IMG/VR virus record: IMGVR_UViG_3300017732_000015
Span: 1-44,905 of that record
Length of the DNA stretch: 44,905 nucleotides
Reading direction: 5' to 3' (one strand)
Origin: a virus
A program made the position numbers and the translations under genes. Numbering within the stretch: the stretch's first letter is position 1; every line of letters begins with the position of its first letter. Below are positions 1 to 8,848 of this stretch, piece by piece. Under the pieces are notes generated by a model. The model had not been told where the DNA came from. It worked only from the letters and a program-made list of their open reading frames with translations, and searched no databases.

Positions 1-3000
1 ATTGTGCTGAACTACTCACCGTGTTATCTGGTAAACTTGTTTTGATGTCTGATTTATCAAAAGAACCAGATATTGTTGATGCGTCAACACTACCACTAAT
101 AAGTAATGAACCTGTAAAAAAGTGTGTATCGTCTATTGAGTCACCAAATATCGTCGAACCACTTGTAAAAATTATTGATGCTGATTCAATTTCTGTGTGT
201 ATTTCTTGAGCGGTTAACTTTCCAGTAATAGTTAAATCACCATCTACAGTTGAATCAGCTATTTCACTCAATAATTGTGCAGATTCACTAATAAATAGTG
301 AACTTGTTGGAATACCCAATGTAAATGATGCTTTTCCACTTACCGCCTGTTCAAACGTAATTGTTGCCGTATTTGCTGTATCAGCTGTTATACTCTCTGG
401 TATAATAACCTGGTTACTTTCGTCATAAATCGTTACAGTTGGATATCTGTTATCTAAGGAGTGTGTTACCGCCCATGTCGTTGATGCTGTGCTAACATCA
501 ACCACCGATGCATCTCCAGCTCCTCGTGTTAATAATTGCGTGACCGTTACGTCATTACCACTTGTTGTAGCGGTTATACCATCCCCAACAAAATTTATAC
601 TACTAACAGCTGTGGTTAGGTCAGTTCCTTCTTCTTTTACAGTAATACTAGCTGCTACATTTGATAGTCCACTACCATCTCCTACAACTAAACCAAATGA
701 GCCAGTTGATGTTGATGAACCACTAATTTCACCTGAAAATTCAAATCCTTTATTAAATGAACCACTTATACCAGCGGCTGTGAATGAACTATCACCACCA
801 CTACCACCAGCTGCTAGACTTGCTGATGTGAATACTCCACCACCAACTACAATCTGCCCAAAGGAGCCAGTAGATGTTGAAGAACCACTAATCGTGCCTG
901 TAAATTCAAACCCTTTATTAAATGAACCACTTACTGCATCGGAATCTATATCTACACTACCACCAGCTGCTAGACTTGCTGATGTAAACTGACCACCACC
1001 TACCTCGATAATTCCAAAAGAACCAGTTGATGTAGATGAACCACTAATATCACCACTACTTGTTAACTGACCTGTTAGGGTTAGGGATGTTCCATCAAAT
1101 GTTAAATTAGCTTCACCTTGAACATTGGTTGAGTTTACAGATGTAATAATTCTGTTATCACCTGTACTACCATAAGATGTTATAGCGGCTGATGGTAAGT
1201 TTGTTATGTCGCTACCATCACCGATTAATTTACCGAACGAGCCAGTTGATATTGACGAACCACTAACGTTCCCACTTGGGTTTGCAAAAGAACCGCTGAT
1301 ATCACCTGCTATCTGTGCTGAACTTGAAAGTGCCCCATCGAATGTACCACTAAAGCTATCCGCTGATATGCTACCTGTGGTGTTTACAGAACCAGTAATA
1401 TTATGAACATCATCCATACTATTACCAAACTTAGTAGAACCACTTGTGGATATTATTGATGCAGATTCGAATGTGGTGTGTATCTCTTGTGCAGTTAAGG
1501 TGCCTGTTACAGTAACATCTACAAGTGTGGTGTCACCAGCAACTTGTAGGTTATCATCAATTACGACTGTCCCACCAGCGGAATCTAATGTAAGATTACC
1601 AGTTGATGTATCCAACTCACCAGCCGCTGTAACACCTACCTGTATATTACCTAAAGTAGAACCACCAGATATATCACCCATATAAGATTTTAATCTTGAC
1701 ATCGTGGCTTTTCTATTTGTACCACCAGCTCCGTCATCTAAAATAATTAAATCGGCATCAGTAATTGCCGCACCAATATCATCCGCACCATCTATGTCAA
1801 TTTGGGTTATATCAAAAGTTGTCAATCGGGTGGATAGTGATGCACTTAGAGCGGTTGATGAACCACTTATATCGGTAGCTATCTGAGCAGATGAACTTAC
1901 AACCAAACCTTCAGCTTCACTTTCTTCAGAAGTAAGTCTAGCGGCTAAACTTGATGAGACAGATGTAAACGAACCACTAATATCTGATGCTATCTGAGCC
2001 GAACCACTTATTAAAGTCCTCATTCCATTTTCATCTTGACCTTGTGAGTTTTGACCAGTATGTATCGCCCATCCCATGTAACCGTGAGAAGAACATTGAT
2101 AATAAATAATCTGTGGACTATCCTTATCAATTTTTAGTGTGATTACATTTCCATCAACCGATACGTGACTACTAGGATTATATTGTGTGGTTTTAGCAGC
2201 GTCAAAGTAAAATCTTACTGGATGTGAACTAGCACCACTGTAATCAAACTTGTAATGTCCTTCGGTCAAATATAAGAAAGGACTTTCCACACCATCAATA
2301 ACGTAACCTTGACCTGAACCTAAATTTTTATAAGGGTGATTAGATGTCTTTGAAGCTGCTAGAGCGGTGAATGTATGTGCTTTTGATGAGGCACTCACCT
2401 CACCCTCAGATTGTCTGGCTAAATAATTGAAACCTTGTACTGGTTCTCTACCTAACTCTATTTTACCTGTGGTTGTTAGGGAACCAGCTAGACTAACATC
2501 ATCATTAAAATCAATAGTTGCTCCACCAGTTGATGATACAAAAGAGTCTGCGAACATAACACCAGCCGCTTCAACCCTACCAAAAGAGCCAGTAGAAGTT
2601 GATGAACCACTAACATTACCACTCGGTTCCGCAAACGACCCACTTATATCGTCCGCTATTTGCGCAGAGCTAGATACAACATTCGGTACTTTTGTTCCTA
2701 AATGTTCTTTTGAAAAGGAACCGCTTATATCTGCAGCTATTTGAGCTGAAGAACTTACCACAGAGCCCTCAGCTTCACCCTCCTCCGAGGTGATTCTTGA
2801 TGCCAGACTTGCTGAAACTGCGGTAAATGAACCACTTATTGTGGTTCTATCTAAACTTCTGATAACATCAGCATTATCCCCAAGAGAACCACTAATGTCA
2901 GCAGCTATTTGAGCTGAACTTGTAACCACGTTGGCTACTTTTTCTGCTAAGTGTTCCTTTGAAAACGAACCACTTATATCATCTGCAATTTGTGCAGACT

Positions 3001-4276
3001 GAGATAGTAAACCTACAAAGGATGATGCGTTGACACTACCACTAATAACAAGCGAGCCTGTCATACTATGGATATCATCTATCGTGTCACCAAATTTAGT
3101 AGAACCACTCGTGAATAAGATTGAAGAGCTCTCTATTTCAGTATGAATTTCTTGAGCAGTTAATTTACCACCAACCACAAAATTACCAGTGACAGTACCA
3201 CCAGCAAATGTTGGTGAATCGGTGGTTCCAACCCTCTGATTTCCAAATGAACCGCTTATATCAGCTGCTAATTGTGCAGAGCTTGTAACCACATTAGCTA
3301 CTTTTGCTCCTAAATGTTCCTTTGAAAATGAACCACTAATATCTTCAGCTATTTGAGCCGAACTTGATAATGCTCCACTAAATGTACCCGTAAAAGTTCC
3401 AGCAGAAAAAGTTGAAGTTGCGGAACTACTTACGTTTCCACTTGCAGTTATTTGTCCTGTTACATCAATACCAGTTGATGTTGTTTCTAATTTTTTGTTA
3501 CCTGCATGATATAGTTCAACGCTGAATGCTTCAGAATCAGTTTTTAAAAGTAAATCTTGATTTTCATCGAAAGCTCTAAAGTTAATTTTATTTCCGCCAC
3601 CATTAATCGTAGCAGTAAACGGAGCACTATCATCGTCGTGAACCGCAAAGAAAGTCATACCACCAGCATCAAAGGAAATCTTATTATCAGTAAATCTGAT
3701 TGCTGTATTTACATCACCTGTATGTTTGATGTATTCTTTAACAAATAAATCCCCACCTATTGTGGTATTAGTGTCAACTTCTAATTCACCAAAAGAACCA
3801 GTTGATGTTGATGAACCACTTACATTTCCACCATAATCAGAACCACTTATGGTTCCATCAACCCTTAACTCAGAACCACCTATATGGAAAGCAACTTCTG
3901 GTGTACCTTTACCATGTGTTCCTATTCTATTTGTAGAAGCGTCTGTTTTAAATAAAGGATTATTAGAACTACCTTTTATGGTTAAATCTACATTATTAGC
4001 ACCATCATTGAATGTAATATCATGTGGAGCACTCGTAGCATCGTTTAAATCTATGTATGATATACCACCAATATTAAATCTAAGTCTATCATCTGTAAAA
4101 TTAAGATAAGTGTTAGAATCACCTTTATGAACGATGTATTGTGATACATTAAGATTATCGTTTACATTGACACTACCTGTAAATTCTGATTCACCTATAA
4201 ATGTCTGAGTTGAACCAGACAGTATAAATGAACCAGTTAACTTAGGATTTAGTTGTTTGCTGTCTAATAAAGCCAT
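1..4276 (-). CDS. Giant repeat-rich tail fibre/structural protein, 3' end beyond window
   Basis: An open frame runs from an ATG at 4276 to the window edge, giving at least 1425 residues with no stop met at any of the points I checked (2095, 145, 1426 and 3091 are all in frame). The composition is Ser/Thr/Gly-rich. It carries six copies of a motif like SGSSTSTGSFG (near 3800, 2595, 1250, 1030, 875 and 710) and three copies of a module reading roughly TAQEIHTE-x-ESASI-x-FTSGST-x-FGD-x-DD-x-H-x-TGS (near 3060-3160, 1400-1500 and 110-220). The same module occurs in the next two upstream fibre-like proteins. Residues about 648-742 look like a cupredoxin fold with His685, Cys728, His731 and Met734. 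This is presumably a distal tail appendage that contacts the host. The start is weakly supported (AGAAGTAGAG upstream) and overlaps the preceding small gene by 35 bases. Confidence 0.8.
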   Translation of the reverse strand, partial: MALLDSKQLNPKLTGSFILSGSTQTFIGESEFTGSVNVNDNLNVSQYIVHKGDSNTYLNFTDDRLRFNIGGISYIDLNDATSAPHDITFNDGANNVDLTIKGSSNNPLFKTDASTNRIGTHGKGTPEVAFHIGGSELRVDGTISGSDYGGNVSGSSTSTGSFGELEVDTNTTIGGDLFVKEYIKHTGDVNTAIRFTDNKISFDAGGMTFFAVHDDDSAPFTATINGGGNKINFRAFDENQDLLLKTDSEAFSVELYHAGNKKLETTSTGIDVTGQITASGNVSSSATSTFSAGTFTGTFSGALSSSAQIAEDISGSFSKEHLGAKVANVVTSSAQLAADISGSFGNQRVGTTDSPTFAGGTVTGNFVVGGKLTAQEIHTEIESSSILFTSGSTKFGDTIDDIHSMTGSLVISGSVNASSFVGLLSQSAQIADDISGSFSKEHLAEKVANVVTSSAQIAADISGSLGDNADVIRSLDRTTISGSFTAVSASLASRITSEEGEAEGSVVSSSAQIAADISGSFSKEHLGTKVPNVVSSSAQIADDISGSFAEPSGNVSGSSTSTGSFGRVEAAGVMFADSFVSSTGGATIDFNDDVSLAGSLTTTGKIELGREPVQGFNYLARQSEGEVSASSKAHTFTALAASKTSNHPYKNLGSGQGYVIDGVESPFLYLTEGHYKFDYSGASSHPVRFYFDAAKTTQYNPSSHVSVDGNVITLKIDKDSPQIIYYQCSSHGYMGWAIHTGQNSQGQDENGMRTLISGSAQIASDISGSFTSVSSSLAARLTSEESEAEGLVVSSSAQIATDISGSSTALSASLSTRLTTFDITQIDIDGADDIGAAITDADLIILDDGAGGTNRKATMSRLKSYMGDISGGSTLGNIQVGVTAAGELDTSTGNLTLDSAGGTVVIDDNLQVAGDTTLVDVTVTGTLTAQEIHTTFESASIISTSGSTKFGNSMDDVHNITGSVNTTGSISADSFSGTFDGALSSSAQIAGDISGSFANPSGNVSGSSISTGSFGKLIGDGSDITNLPSAAITSYGSTGDNRIITSVNSTNVQGEANLTFDGTSLTLTGQLTSSGDISGSSTSTGSFGIIEVGGGQFTSASLAAGGSVDIDSDAVSGSFNKGFEFTGTISGSSTSTGSFGQIVVGGGVFTSASLAAGGSGGDSSFTAAGISGSFNKGFEFSGEISGSSTSTGSFGLVVGDGSGLSNVAASITVKEEGTDLTTAVSSINFVGDGITATTSGNDVTVTQLLTRGAGDASVVDVSTASTTWAVTHSLDNRYPTVTIYDESNQVIIPESITADTANTATITFEQAVSGKASFTLGIPTSSLFISESAQLLSEIADSTVDGDLTITGKLTAQEIHTEIESASIIFTSGSTIFGDSIDDTHFFTGSLLISGSVDASTISGSFDKSDIKTSLPDNTVSSSAQ

Positions 4277-4535
4277 ACTCTACTTCTTGTTGTTTTCTGT
4301 CTTCCCACCAATTTGTAATTGATTTCGAAATTTTCTTTTTGTGTTCAACTGTTTTAGGTTGTTTCATTTTTTCAATAGTTTCAAGTGTAAATTTTCTATC
4401 TTGTTGTGCACAAGATTTACAAACACTATTGTTACCAACCGCTCTATCGAAAGAATCCTTACGAGTGTAGGTCAACATCTTCCCACAATCAGGACAAGGG
4501 CGATTCTTTCTATTACTCCAATGTCTTTTTCTCAT
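4242..4535 (-). CDS. Small zinc-finger protein with NUMOD3-like tail
   Basis: This 97-residue basic protein has a CPDCGK...CKSCAQQ zinc-finger pair (residues about 14-17 and 39-42). It is followed by a segment around EHKKKISKSITNWW that resembles NUMOD3, a DNA-binding element of homing endonucleases. No HNH or GIY-YIG catalytic core is visible, so it may be a remnant or an accessory of a homing endonuclease, or a small DNA-binding protein. It sits between two fibre genes and overlaps the start of the downstream giant fibre gene by 35 bases, and it has no clear Shine-Dalgarno sequence. An ATATTTAT element lies only 4 bases upstream of the ATG. That position and the content suggest a late insertion. 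The function is uncertain. Confidence 0.55.
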   Translation of the reverse strand: MRKRHWSNRKNRPCPDCGKMLTYTRKDSFDRAVGNNSVCKSCAQQDRKFTLETIEKMKQPKTVEHKKKISKSITNWWEDRKQQEVEYGFIRQQTTKS

Positions 4536-4539
4536 ACTT

Positions 4540-4547
4540 ATAAATAT
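4540..4547 (-). promoter_or_regulatory. ATATTTAT intergenic element (candidate late promoter)
   Basis: On the minus strand this reads GATATTTATAA. It is one of seven intergenic copies of ATATTTAT upstream of minus-strand genes. It is too close to the ATG at 4535 to leave a normal leader, so if it is a promoter it would serve the giant fibre gene at 4276. Confidence 0.3.
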
Positions 4548-4573
4548 CTAACAATGGTAATTCCAATGTGGTA

Positions 4574-5398
4574 TTACGAATTAAATTTACCAAAAGCTAC
4601 AATTTCGTCTTCGGCAGTTAAATCATACCCTATCGAGTCAGAATTTATAAATAAAAATAATTGATTACCACTCTGTTTTATATTCAAAGCATCGGTTTCC
4701 ATAAAAGCACCATTATTAAAAAACATAAAATCTTCTTTACTTGTCGCAGTAAAACTTGTTGGTGCCGAAGCTGTTACTGCCGTAAAACTCTGTGTTGTGG
4801 CGCTTACAAAACTACCAGTATGTGCGAAACTTTTTCTTATGTATCCTTGCGCAGCATCAACTTGGTCTTCTACATAACTTTTTAGCGCATTTTCAGTCAC
4901 AATCGCAGTGGAGTCAGTATCATTAATTGTGTTTGCTATTTCATCAAAAGTATAATCATTTAAAATAAGTGAACCACTTGTTTGAAGACTACCTGTTACA
5001 CCATGTGTATCGTCTATCGTGTCACCAAATGCAGTTGAACCACTCTTAAATATTATGGTTCGTTCATTAAGTTCTGTTATAAATTCTTTAGCTGTAAAAG
5101 AGCCTTGTACATCTAAATTTTGATTAATATTTAAATTGTTTGTAACTTGGAAATTGCTGTCTATCGTTGTGACACCTGATATCAATTGACTGGTAATCGT
5201 CGTGGTTGAATCATCAATATTTATCGTAGGACTTGTAACTTGGTTAAATTCAACATTAGCATCTGTGGACACATCTTGACCAATATTAAATGTGACATTT
5301 TTATTATCAGTCAATGTGATATTTTCATTACCATTATTTATGGTAAAACCAGTACCATCATTAAATCTAATTGGTTGCTTTAAAATAAAACGAGCCAT
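4574..5398 (-). CDS. Fibre-like structural protein, paralogue of the gp15-like C-terminal half
   Basis: This 274-residue protein lines up with the C-terminal part of its upstream neighbour (5407-7092). Both have a stretch like LTDNKNVTFNIGQ or TFAIGQ near the start of the module, then FKSGSTAFGDTIDD or FTSGSTKFGDSTDD, then TENA-x-K, then SDSIGYDL or NDSIGYDL, and both end in GKFNS. The module therefore appears to be duplicated: once fused behind the tail-completion domain, and once free-standing here. The SGST-x-FGD unit is also shared with the giant fibre downstream, which suggests related beta-rich, probably trimeric appendage folds. AGGTAA precedes the ATG at suitable spacing. It is probably a virion surface or collar fibre; no enzymatic motif is seen. 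Confidence 0.65.
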   Translation of the reverse strand: MARFILKQPIRFNDGTGFTINNGNENITLTDNKNVTFNIGQDVSTDANVEFNQVTSPTINIDDSTTTITSQLISGVTTIDSNFQVTNNLNINQNLDVQGSFTAKEFITELNERTIIFKSGSTAFGDTIDDTHGVTGSLQTSGSLILNDYTFDEIANTINDTDSTAIVTENALKSYVEDQVDAAQGYIRKSFAHTGSFVSATTQSFTAVTASAPTSFTATSKEDFMFFNNGAFMETDALNIKQSGNQLFLFINSDSIGYDLTAEDEIVAFGKFNS

Positions 5399-5406
5399 TA
5401 ATTTAC

Positions 5407-7092
5407 CTAACTATTAAATTTACCAATTACTAAAATTTCATCATCTGTTTCTAAATCGTATCCAATACTATCATTATTCACCTTAAGTAAAAAGTTTGTT
5501 GCACTTTGTTGAATCTCAATAGCGTCATGTTCCATATACTGACCATTAATAAAGAATACGAAATCGTTTTCTGTTACGGCTGATAATCCATCAGGTGCTG
5601 AAGCGGTTACAGCACTAAAACTCGCTGTCGCTGGTATTGTAATTGAAGATGAGGTTTTTACAAATTGCTTTCTCAAAAAAGATTGTTGGGTGTCAGTAGC
5701 ATTATCAACAAATGTTTTTGCTGCGTTTTCCGTAATCAAAGCTGTAGCACTACCATCGGTGAGGGATGTGTCATTTGACACCTCATTTACTGAGTAAGAA
5801 TTCAAAATTAATGAGCCAGATGTTGCTAAACTACCTGTAAAATTATGTATATCGTCTGTGCTATCACCAAATTTAGTTGAACCACTTGTAAAGACTATAG
5901 ATGCCGAGACTACCTCTGTATGAAATTCTTGAGCGGTAATTGTTCCAAAAACTGTAGCATCTCCTCTTACTGTTAGATTTCCAGTATTTGTAACAGAACC
6001 TGTTACAGTTAGATTGGTTGATGTGATTGATGAATCATTAAATGTTGTATCCCCAACTACTACTGAACTTGCAGATACAGAATTAAAAACAACATTACTA
6101 TCGGTAGCTACTGCCTGTCCTATTGCAAAAGTCGTGGTTACAGTGCTACTTCCATTAAAACTTACGTTATTTGGTGTTAGTGTTACACCTGTTCCTTGTA
6201 ATAATGTTAAAGTGTTTGTAGTTGTTACTTGAAAGTCGGTTGTAGCTGCCGGTTGAGGTGTGCTGGTTATAGAGTCTGCTTCTCCCTCTGTAAATTGTCC
6301 AGCTCTGCCTGTGGTATTATTAACCTGTGCTAGCTCGGAACCAAATACAACTGATTTTGGTGACAAATATTTTTGTGTTGTTGACCTATGGTCAAAATTT
6401 GCTTTAGGTAATAAATATCCTTTCAACGTAACAGAAAAGTTGGAACGGACAATCCTTTCAGAATCACTTACCTCAGTAGCATCAGTAATACTATCGACAG
6501 TAGAATGAAACCTCATCTTATCTGGCTCACCCCAATATGCACCATCTGAATAAACTATTCTCTCTAGTATTTTATTCATTTGTTCAATGTAACTTGTCCA
6601 CACAATAAAATCATATGATACTGTTACATAGTCGGGCATTGTCACATTATAGTATTCTCTAGTTGGTTGATTTCCTATCTGTATAGAAAAATTATCATAT
6701 CTATTCTCTTGAGAAAATTTCTTTTGAAAAGTATAAAAAAGATTTGGATTATTTGCATCTAATTTATCTTGAGGGAGCGTATCGTTTTTATCTATTGATG
6801 TTCGTTTGTACGTTATGACAGGTGTTATGATTTGGTCTTTTTTGTCCCTCATAAAACCATTTTTTCGTATGGCACTCCAACGTTCAGGTGAAGCATACAT
6901 AATTGGAACTTTTATATTTTCTCCGTTATCTTCTACCGATGGTTTAATAACATTTTCAAAATAAAAGGTAATGGCGCTATCTATATCAAGTAAGGTAACT
7001 TCAGGATTTTTTACATCATCTTTAGCTCTTGAGTATAGATAACCCCTATTTAGAACTCTTTTCTTTCTTGGTAACGGTTTTGTCGTTGGCAT
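5407..7092 (-). CDS. gp15-like tail completion/sheath terminator protein with fused fibre module
   Basis: This protein has 561 residues. Residues about 30-240 resemble T4 gp15, the tail terminator that caps the tube and sheath: an early NIKVPIMYASPERW segment matches the gp15 pattern IRVPITYASKE, and later VSYDFIVWTSYIEQMNKI and LKGYLLPK match its conserved blocks. T4 gp15 is about 272 residues. Here a second half of about 310 residues is appended, containing the fibre unit FTSGSTKFGDSTDD and ending in GKFNS, which is paralogous to the next gene. It follows the gp14-like gene with overlapping start and stop. The order gp13-gp14-gp15 matches the T4 neck set and supports the call, though similarity to gp15 is judged by eye. 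Confidence 0.65.
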   Translation of the reverse strand: MPTTKPLPRKKRVLNRGYLYSRAKDDVKNPEVTLLDIDSAITFYFENVIKPSVEDNGENIKVPIMYASPERWSAIRKNGFMRDKKDQIITPVITYKRTSIDKNDTLPQDKLDANNPNLFYTFQKKFSQENRYDNFSIQIGNQPTREYYNVTMPDYVTVSYDFIVWTSYIEQMNKILERIVYSDGAYWGEPDKMRFHSTVDSITDATEVSDSERIVRSNFSVTLKGYLLPKANFDHRSTTQKYLSPKSVVFGSELAQVNNTTGRAGQFTEGEADSITSTPQPAATTDFQVTTTNTLTLLQGTGVTLTPNNVSFNGSSTVTTTFAIGQAVATDSNVVFNSVSASSVVVGDTTFNDSSITSTNLTVTGSVTNTGNLTVRGDATVFGTITAQEFHTEVVSASIVFTSGSTKFGDSTDDIHNFTGSLATSGSLILNSYSVNEVSNDTSLTDGSATALITENAAKTFVDNATDTQQSFLRKQFVKTSSSITIPATASFSAVTASAPDGLSAVTENDFVFFINGQYMEHDAIEIQQSATNFLLKVNNDSIGYDLETDDEILVIGKFNS

Positions 7093-7583
7093 TATATACT
7101 TCTCACTCTCTCTATATTAAGATGTGATATTCTTGTTAGGTAAGCACTACATACAACAGAGTGTATATAATTAGCATCAGTTTGACCACCAATTAATTGA
7201 TTCTCATTTTTAGAAGTAATCTCCCAAAAACCATCATTCCAATTTACAATATCACCAACATCAACAACAAATTCAATATCTCTAAGAGTTTTGCGTAAAA
7301 ATGAGAATGATACGTTCTGAACTCTATCAGGTCCGAATTCATCCGTATTAGTGGTTTGGTCTTCTGCGTCCACCAATGATGCTATTTGTACACCAGCTTC
7401 ATATACCTTACCACCTACAGTCTCACCATAGATATTAGTTTTTGTATCTTTCGCTGATATTTTATAGACCTCAACTTGTTGAAATATTATACCATCTTTT
7501 TCGTTTACAACATCCCCAACAAGTTCTCTATTGAATCTGTCGAATGTATCCAAATCCAACTGTGAGTAAAAACGTTGTGCCAT
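7092..7583 (-). CDS. gp14-like neck protein
   Basis: This 163-residue protein begins MAQRFYSQLDLDTFDRFNRE and contains DEFGPDRVQNVSFSFLRKTL, then VDVGDIVNWNDGFWEIT. This order (a short FG-x-D strand region, then GD-[IL]-[IV]-x-[FW]-x(2-4)-FEI or WEI) is the conserved core of T4-type neck protein gp14, which helps join the filled head to the tail. It is shorter than T4 gp14 (256 residues), lacking the C-terminal extension. It lies between a gp13-like and a gp15-like gene, spaced 4 bases from the former and overlapping the latter, which is the expected neck/tail-completion cassette. The assignment rests on context plus core motif. Confidence 0.6.
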   Translation of the reverse strand: MAQRFYSQLDLDTFDRFNRELVGDVVNEKDGIIFQQVEVYKISAKDTKTNIYGETVGGKVYEAGVQIASLVDAEDQTTNTDEFGPDRVQNVSFSFLRKTLRDIEFVVDVGDIVNWNDGFWEITSKNENQLIGGQTDANYIHSVVCSAYLTRISHLNIERVRSI

Positions 7584-7587
7584 TTTA

Positions 7588-8742
7588 TTATCCTATGTAA
7601 ATTGGGTAAGGTACTTTTTGCAACTTCTCTTGTAAAAATTCAGCTTCGTCTTTATCTGCCTCTAATAAAGCCTTACGACTTGTTTGTTCTAAAATTTCAC
7701 GTAATTGTGTAATAAGAGCTTCTTTTTCAGCAGCTGCTTCACTCCTAAGAGTATCACCATCAAGAGTCGTATCCGCGTTTGGTATCGGTACTGTTCCGTA
7801 TTTAGAACGAATTATACCTAACAATTCTTTTGATAATGCCAAACCATATTTTCTAATCCATTGTTTACCTACATCATTTATATGAGTAAATTGCATATTA
7901 TCGTATTTAACGTTAGAATAATCTGAAACGACATTTGCGGAACCGCTCATCTCGGTTTTAAGAGGGTTATCCCTATCAGACTTAACAACGTAATCAAAGA
8001 ATAAAGTACGATTAGTCTCAGGATCGGGAAAAACTCTTAATTTATTGTTTGTCAACGTAAAAGAGTAAGCCGATTTTCTAATCTGGTCATTCATCTCGAT
8101 TGCTTGTACTCTTAATAAGTCTTCGAATATTGGCATCAATGTAAATGATACCGCTGGTGAGTAATCACCAAAACCGAAACCTTGCACTAAATTTATAGTT
8201 CCATAGCCCGTTGTAGCATATGGGTCAAAATATCTTTGTATTGCTGGTGTTGATTCGTAATATACTCGTTTTACTTCTATCGCTTGTCCACTTTCTGAAA
8301 CGTTAGCATATAAAGCGTCGAGGTCATATTCTTGTGAACCACTGTTAACTGAAATTGAACCTTTTTTCAAGTCCACATTTCCTCCGACTTGTGCTTCCGT
8401 ACCATATTCTCCTGATATTCTAATCGTATTAGCTAAAGTTGGTGTTATTCTTTTGTGTGTAAAGTTAGAACCTGTTGATTGTCCCCTTAAACTTAAAAGA
8501 TTGTCTACAATGTTAAACTGATTGACTTGTGCTGAATACTCAGATACACTCTCTTCAAAAACAGCGTAAAACTGAGTATCTTGTAATTCTACAGACATTA
8601 TAGGAAAACCTAATCTCCGTGCACACCATGTAGCAAATTGCGGTGCTTCTGTCTGAAAATCTGAGTCCTCGTCATAAAATCCGAAAGGTGTTGAGCCACT
8701 TACTGCCGAACCACTACCTGGCCATATTGGTTGTTGAGCCAT
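7588..8742 (-). CDS. gp13-like neck/structural protein
   Basis: This 384-residue protein is the first gene after the capsid terminator. The N-terminal part is WPGSGSAVSGSTPFGFYDED and the middle has a segment around FTLMPIFEDLLRVQAIEMND followed by RKSAYSF and LRVFPDP. I recognise this pattern from marine T4-like phage structural proteins placed at the T4 gp13 position (neck/head-completion protein). It ends with a charged, probably helical C-terminus (about residues 315-375, rich in E, K and L). GGAG lies just upstream of the ATG. Placement immediately before gp14-like and gp15-like genes supports a neck role; a different virion role remains possible. Confidence 0.55.
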   Translation of the reverse strand: MAQQPIWPGSGSAVSGSTPFGFYDEDSDFQTEAPQFATWCARRLGFPIMSVELQDTQFYAVFEESVSEYSAQVNQFNIVDNLLSLRGQSTGSNFTHKRITPTLANTIRISGEYGTEAQVGGNVDLKKGSISVNSGSQEYDLDALYANVSESGQAIEVKRVYYESTPAIQRYFDPYATTGYGTINLVQGFGFGDYSPAVSFTLMPIFEDLLRVQAIEMNDQIRKSAYSFTLTNNKLRVFPDPETNRTLFFDYVVKSDRDNPLKTEMSGSANVVSDYSNVKYDNMQFTHINDVGKQWIRKYGLALSKELLGIIRSKYGTVPIPNADTTLDGDTLRSEAAAEKEALITQLREILEQTSRKALLEADKDEAEFLQEKLQKVPYPIYIG

Positions 8743-8774
8743 TTAAATCTCCAAATAAATACTATTATTCATTA

Positions 8775-8782
8775 ATAAATAT
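8775..8782 (-). promoter_or_regulatory. ATATTTAT element upstream of the neck cassette (candidate promoter)
   Basis: The minus strand reads TTATATTTATTAATGAATA, 33 bases before the neck-gene start at 8742 and just after the capsid terminator, which is where a new transcript would be expected to start. Seventeen bases (8766-8782) are identical to the element before the endolysin gene (26573-26589). Confidence 0.45.
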
Positions 8783-8791
8783 AACCCAAAC

Positions 8792-8824
8792 AAAAAAGGG
8801 GAGACCGAAGCCTCCCCTTTTAGT
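8792..8824 (-). terminator. Rho-independent terminator after the major capsid gene
   Basis: On the minus strand, AAAAGGGGAG pairs with CTCCCCTTTT around GCTTCGGT. The centre can form a C(UUCG)G tetraloop, giving a stem of about 12 pairs followed by a U-rich tract (TTTTTTGTTTG). It lies about 25 bases downstream of the capsid stop codon, before the neck genes. Termination after the capsid gene is a familiar T4-type arrangement. Confidence 0.9.
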
Positions 8825-8848
8825 TACATGATATATAAAGGTCTAAAT

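Noticed and set aside
489-4109. Many plus-strand open frames of 60-167 aa across 1-4200, rich in Pro/Ser/Val/Leu
   Set aside because: They are antisense shadows of the giant minus-strand fibre gene, which is in frame from 4276 to the window edge; their repeats mirror the fibre repeats and they have no ribosome sites.
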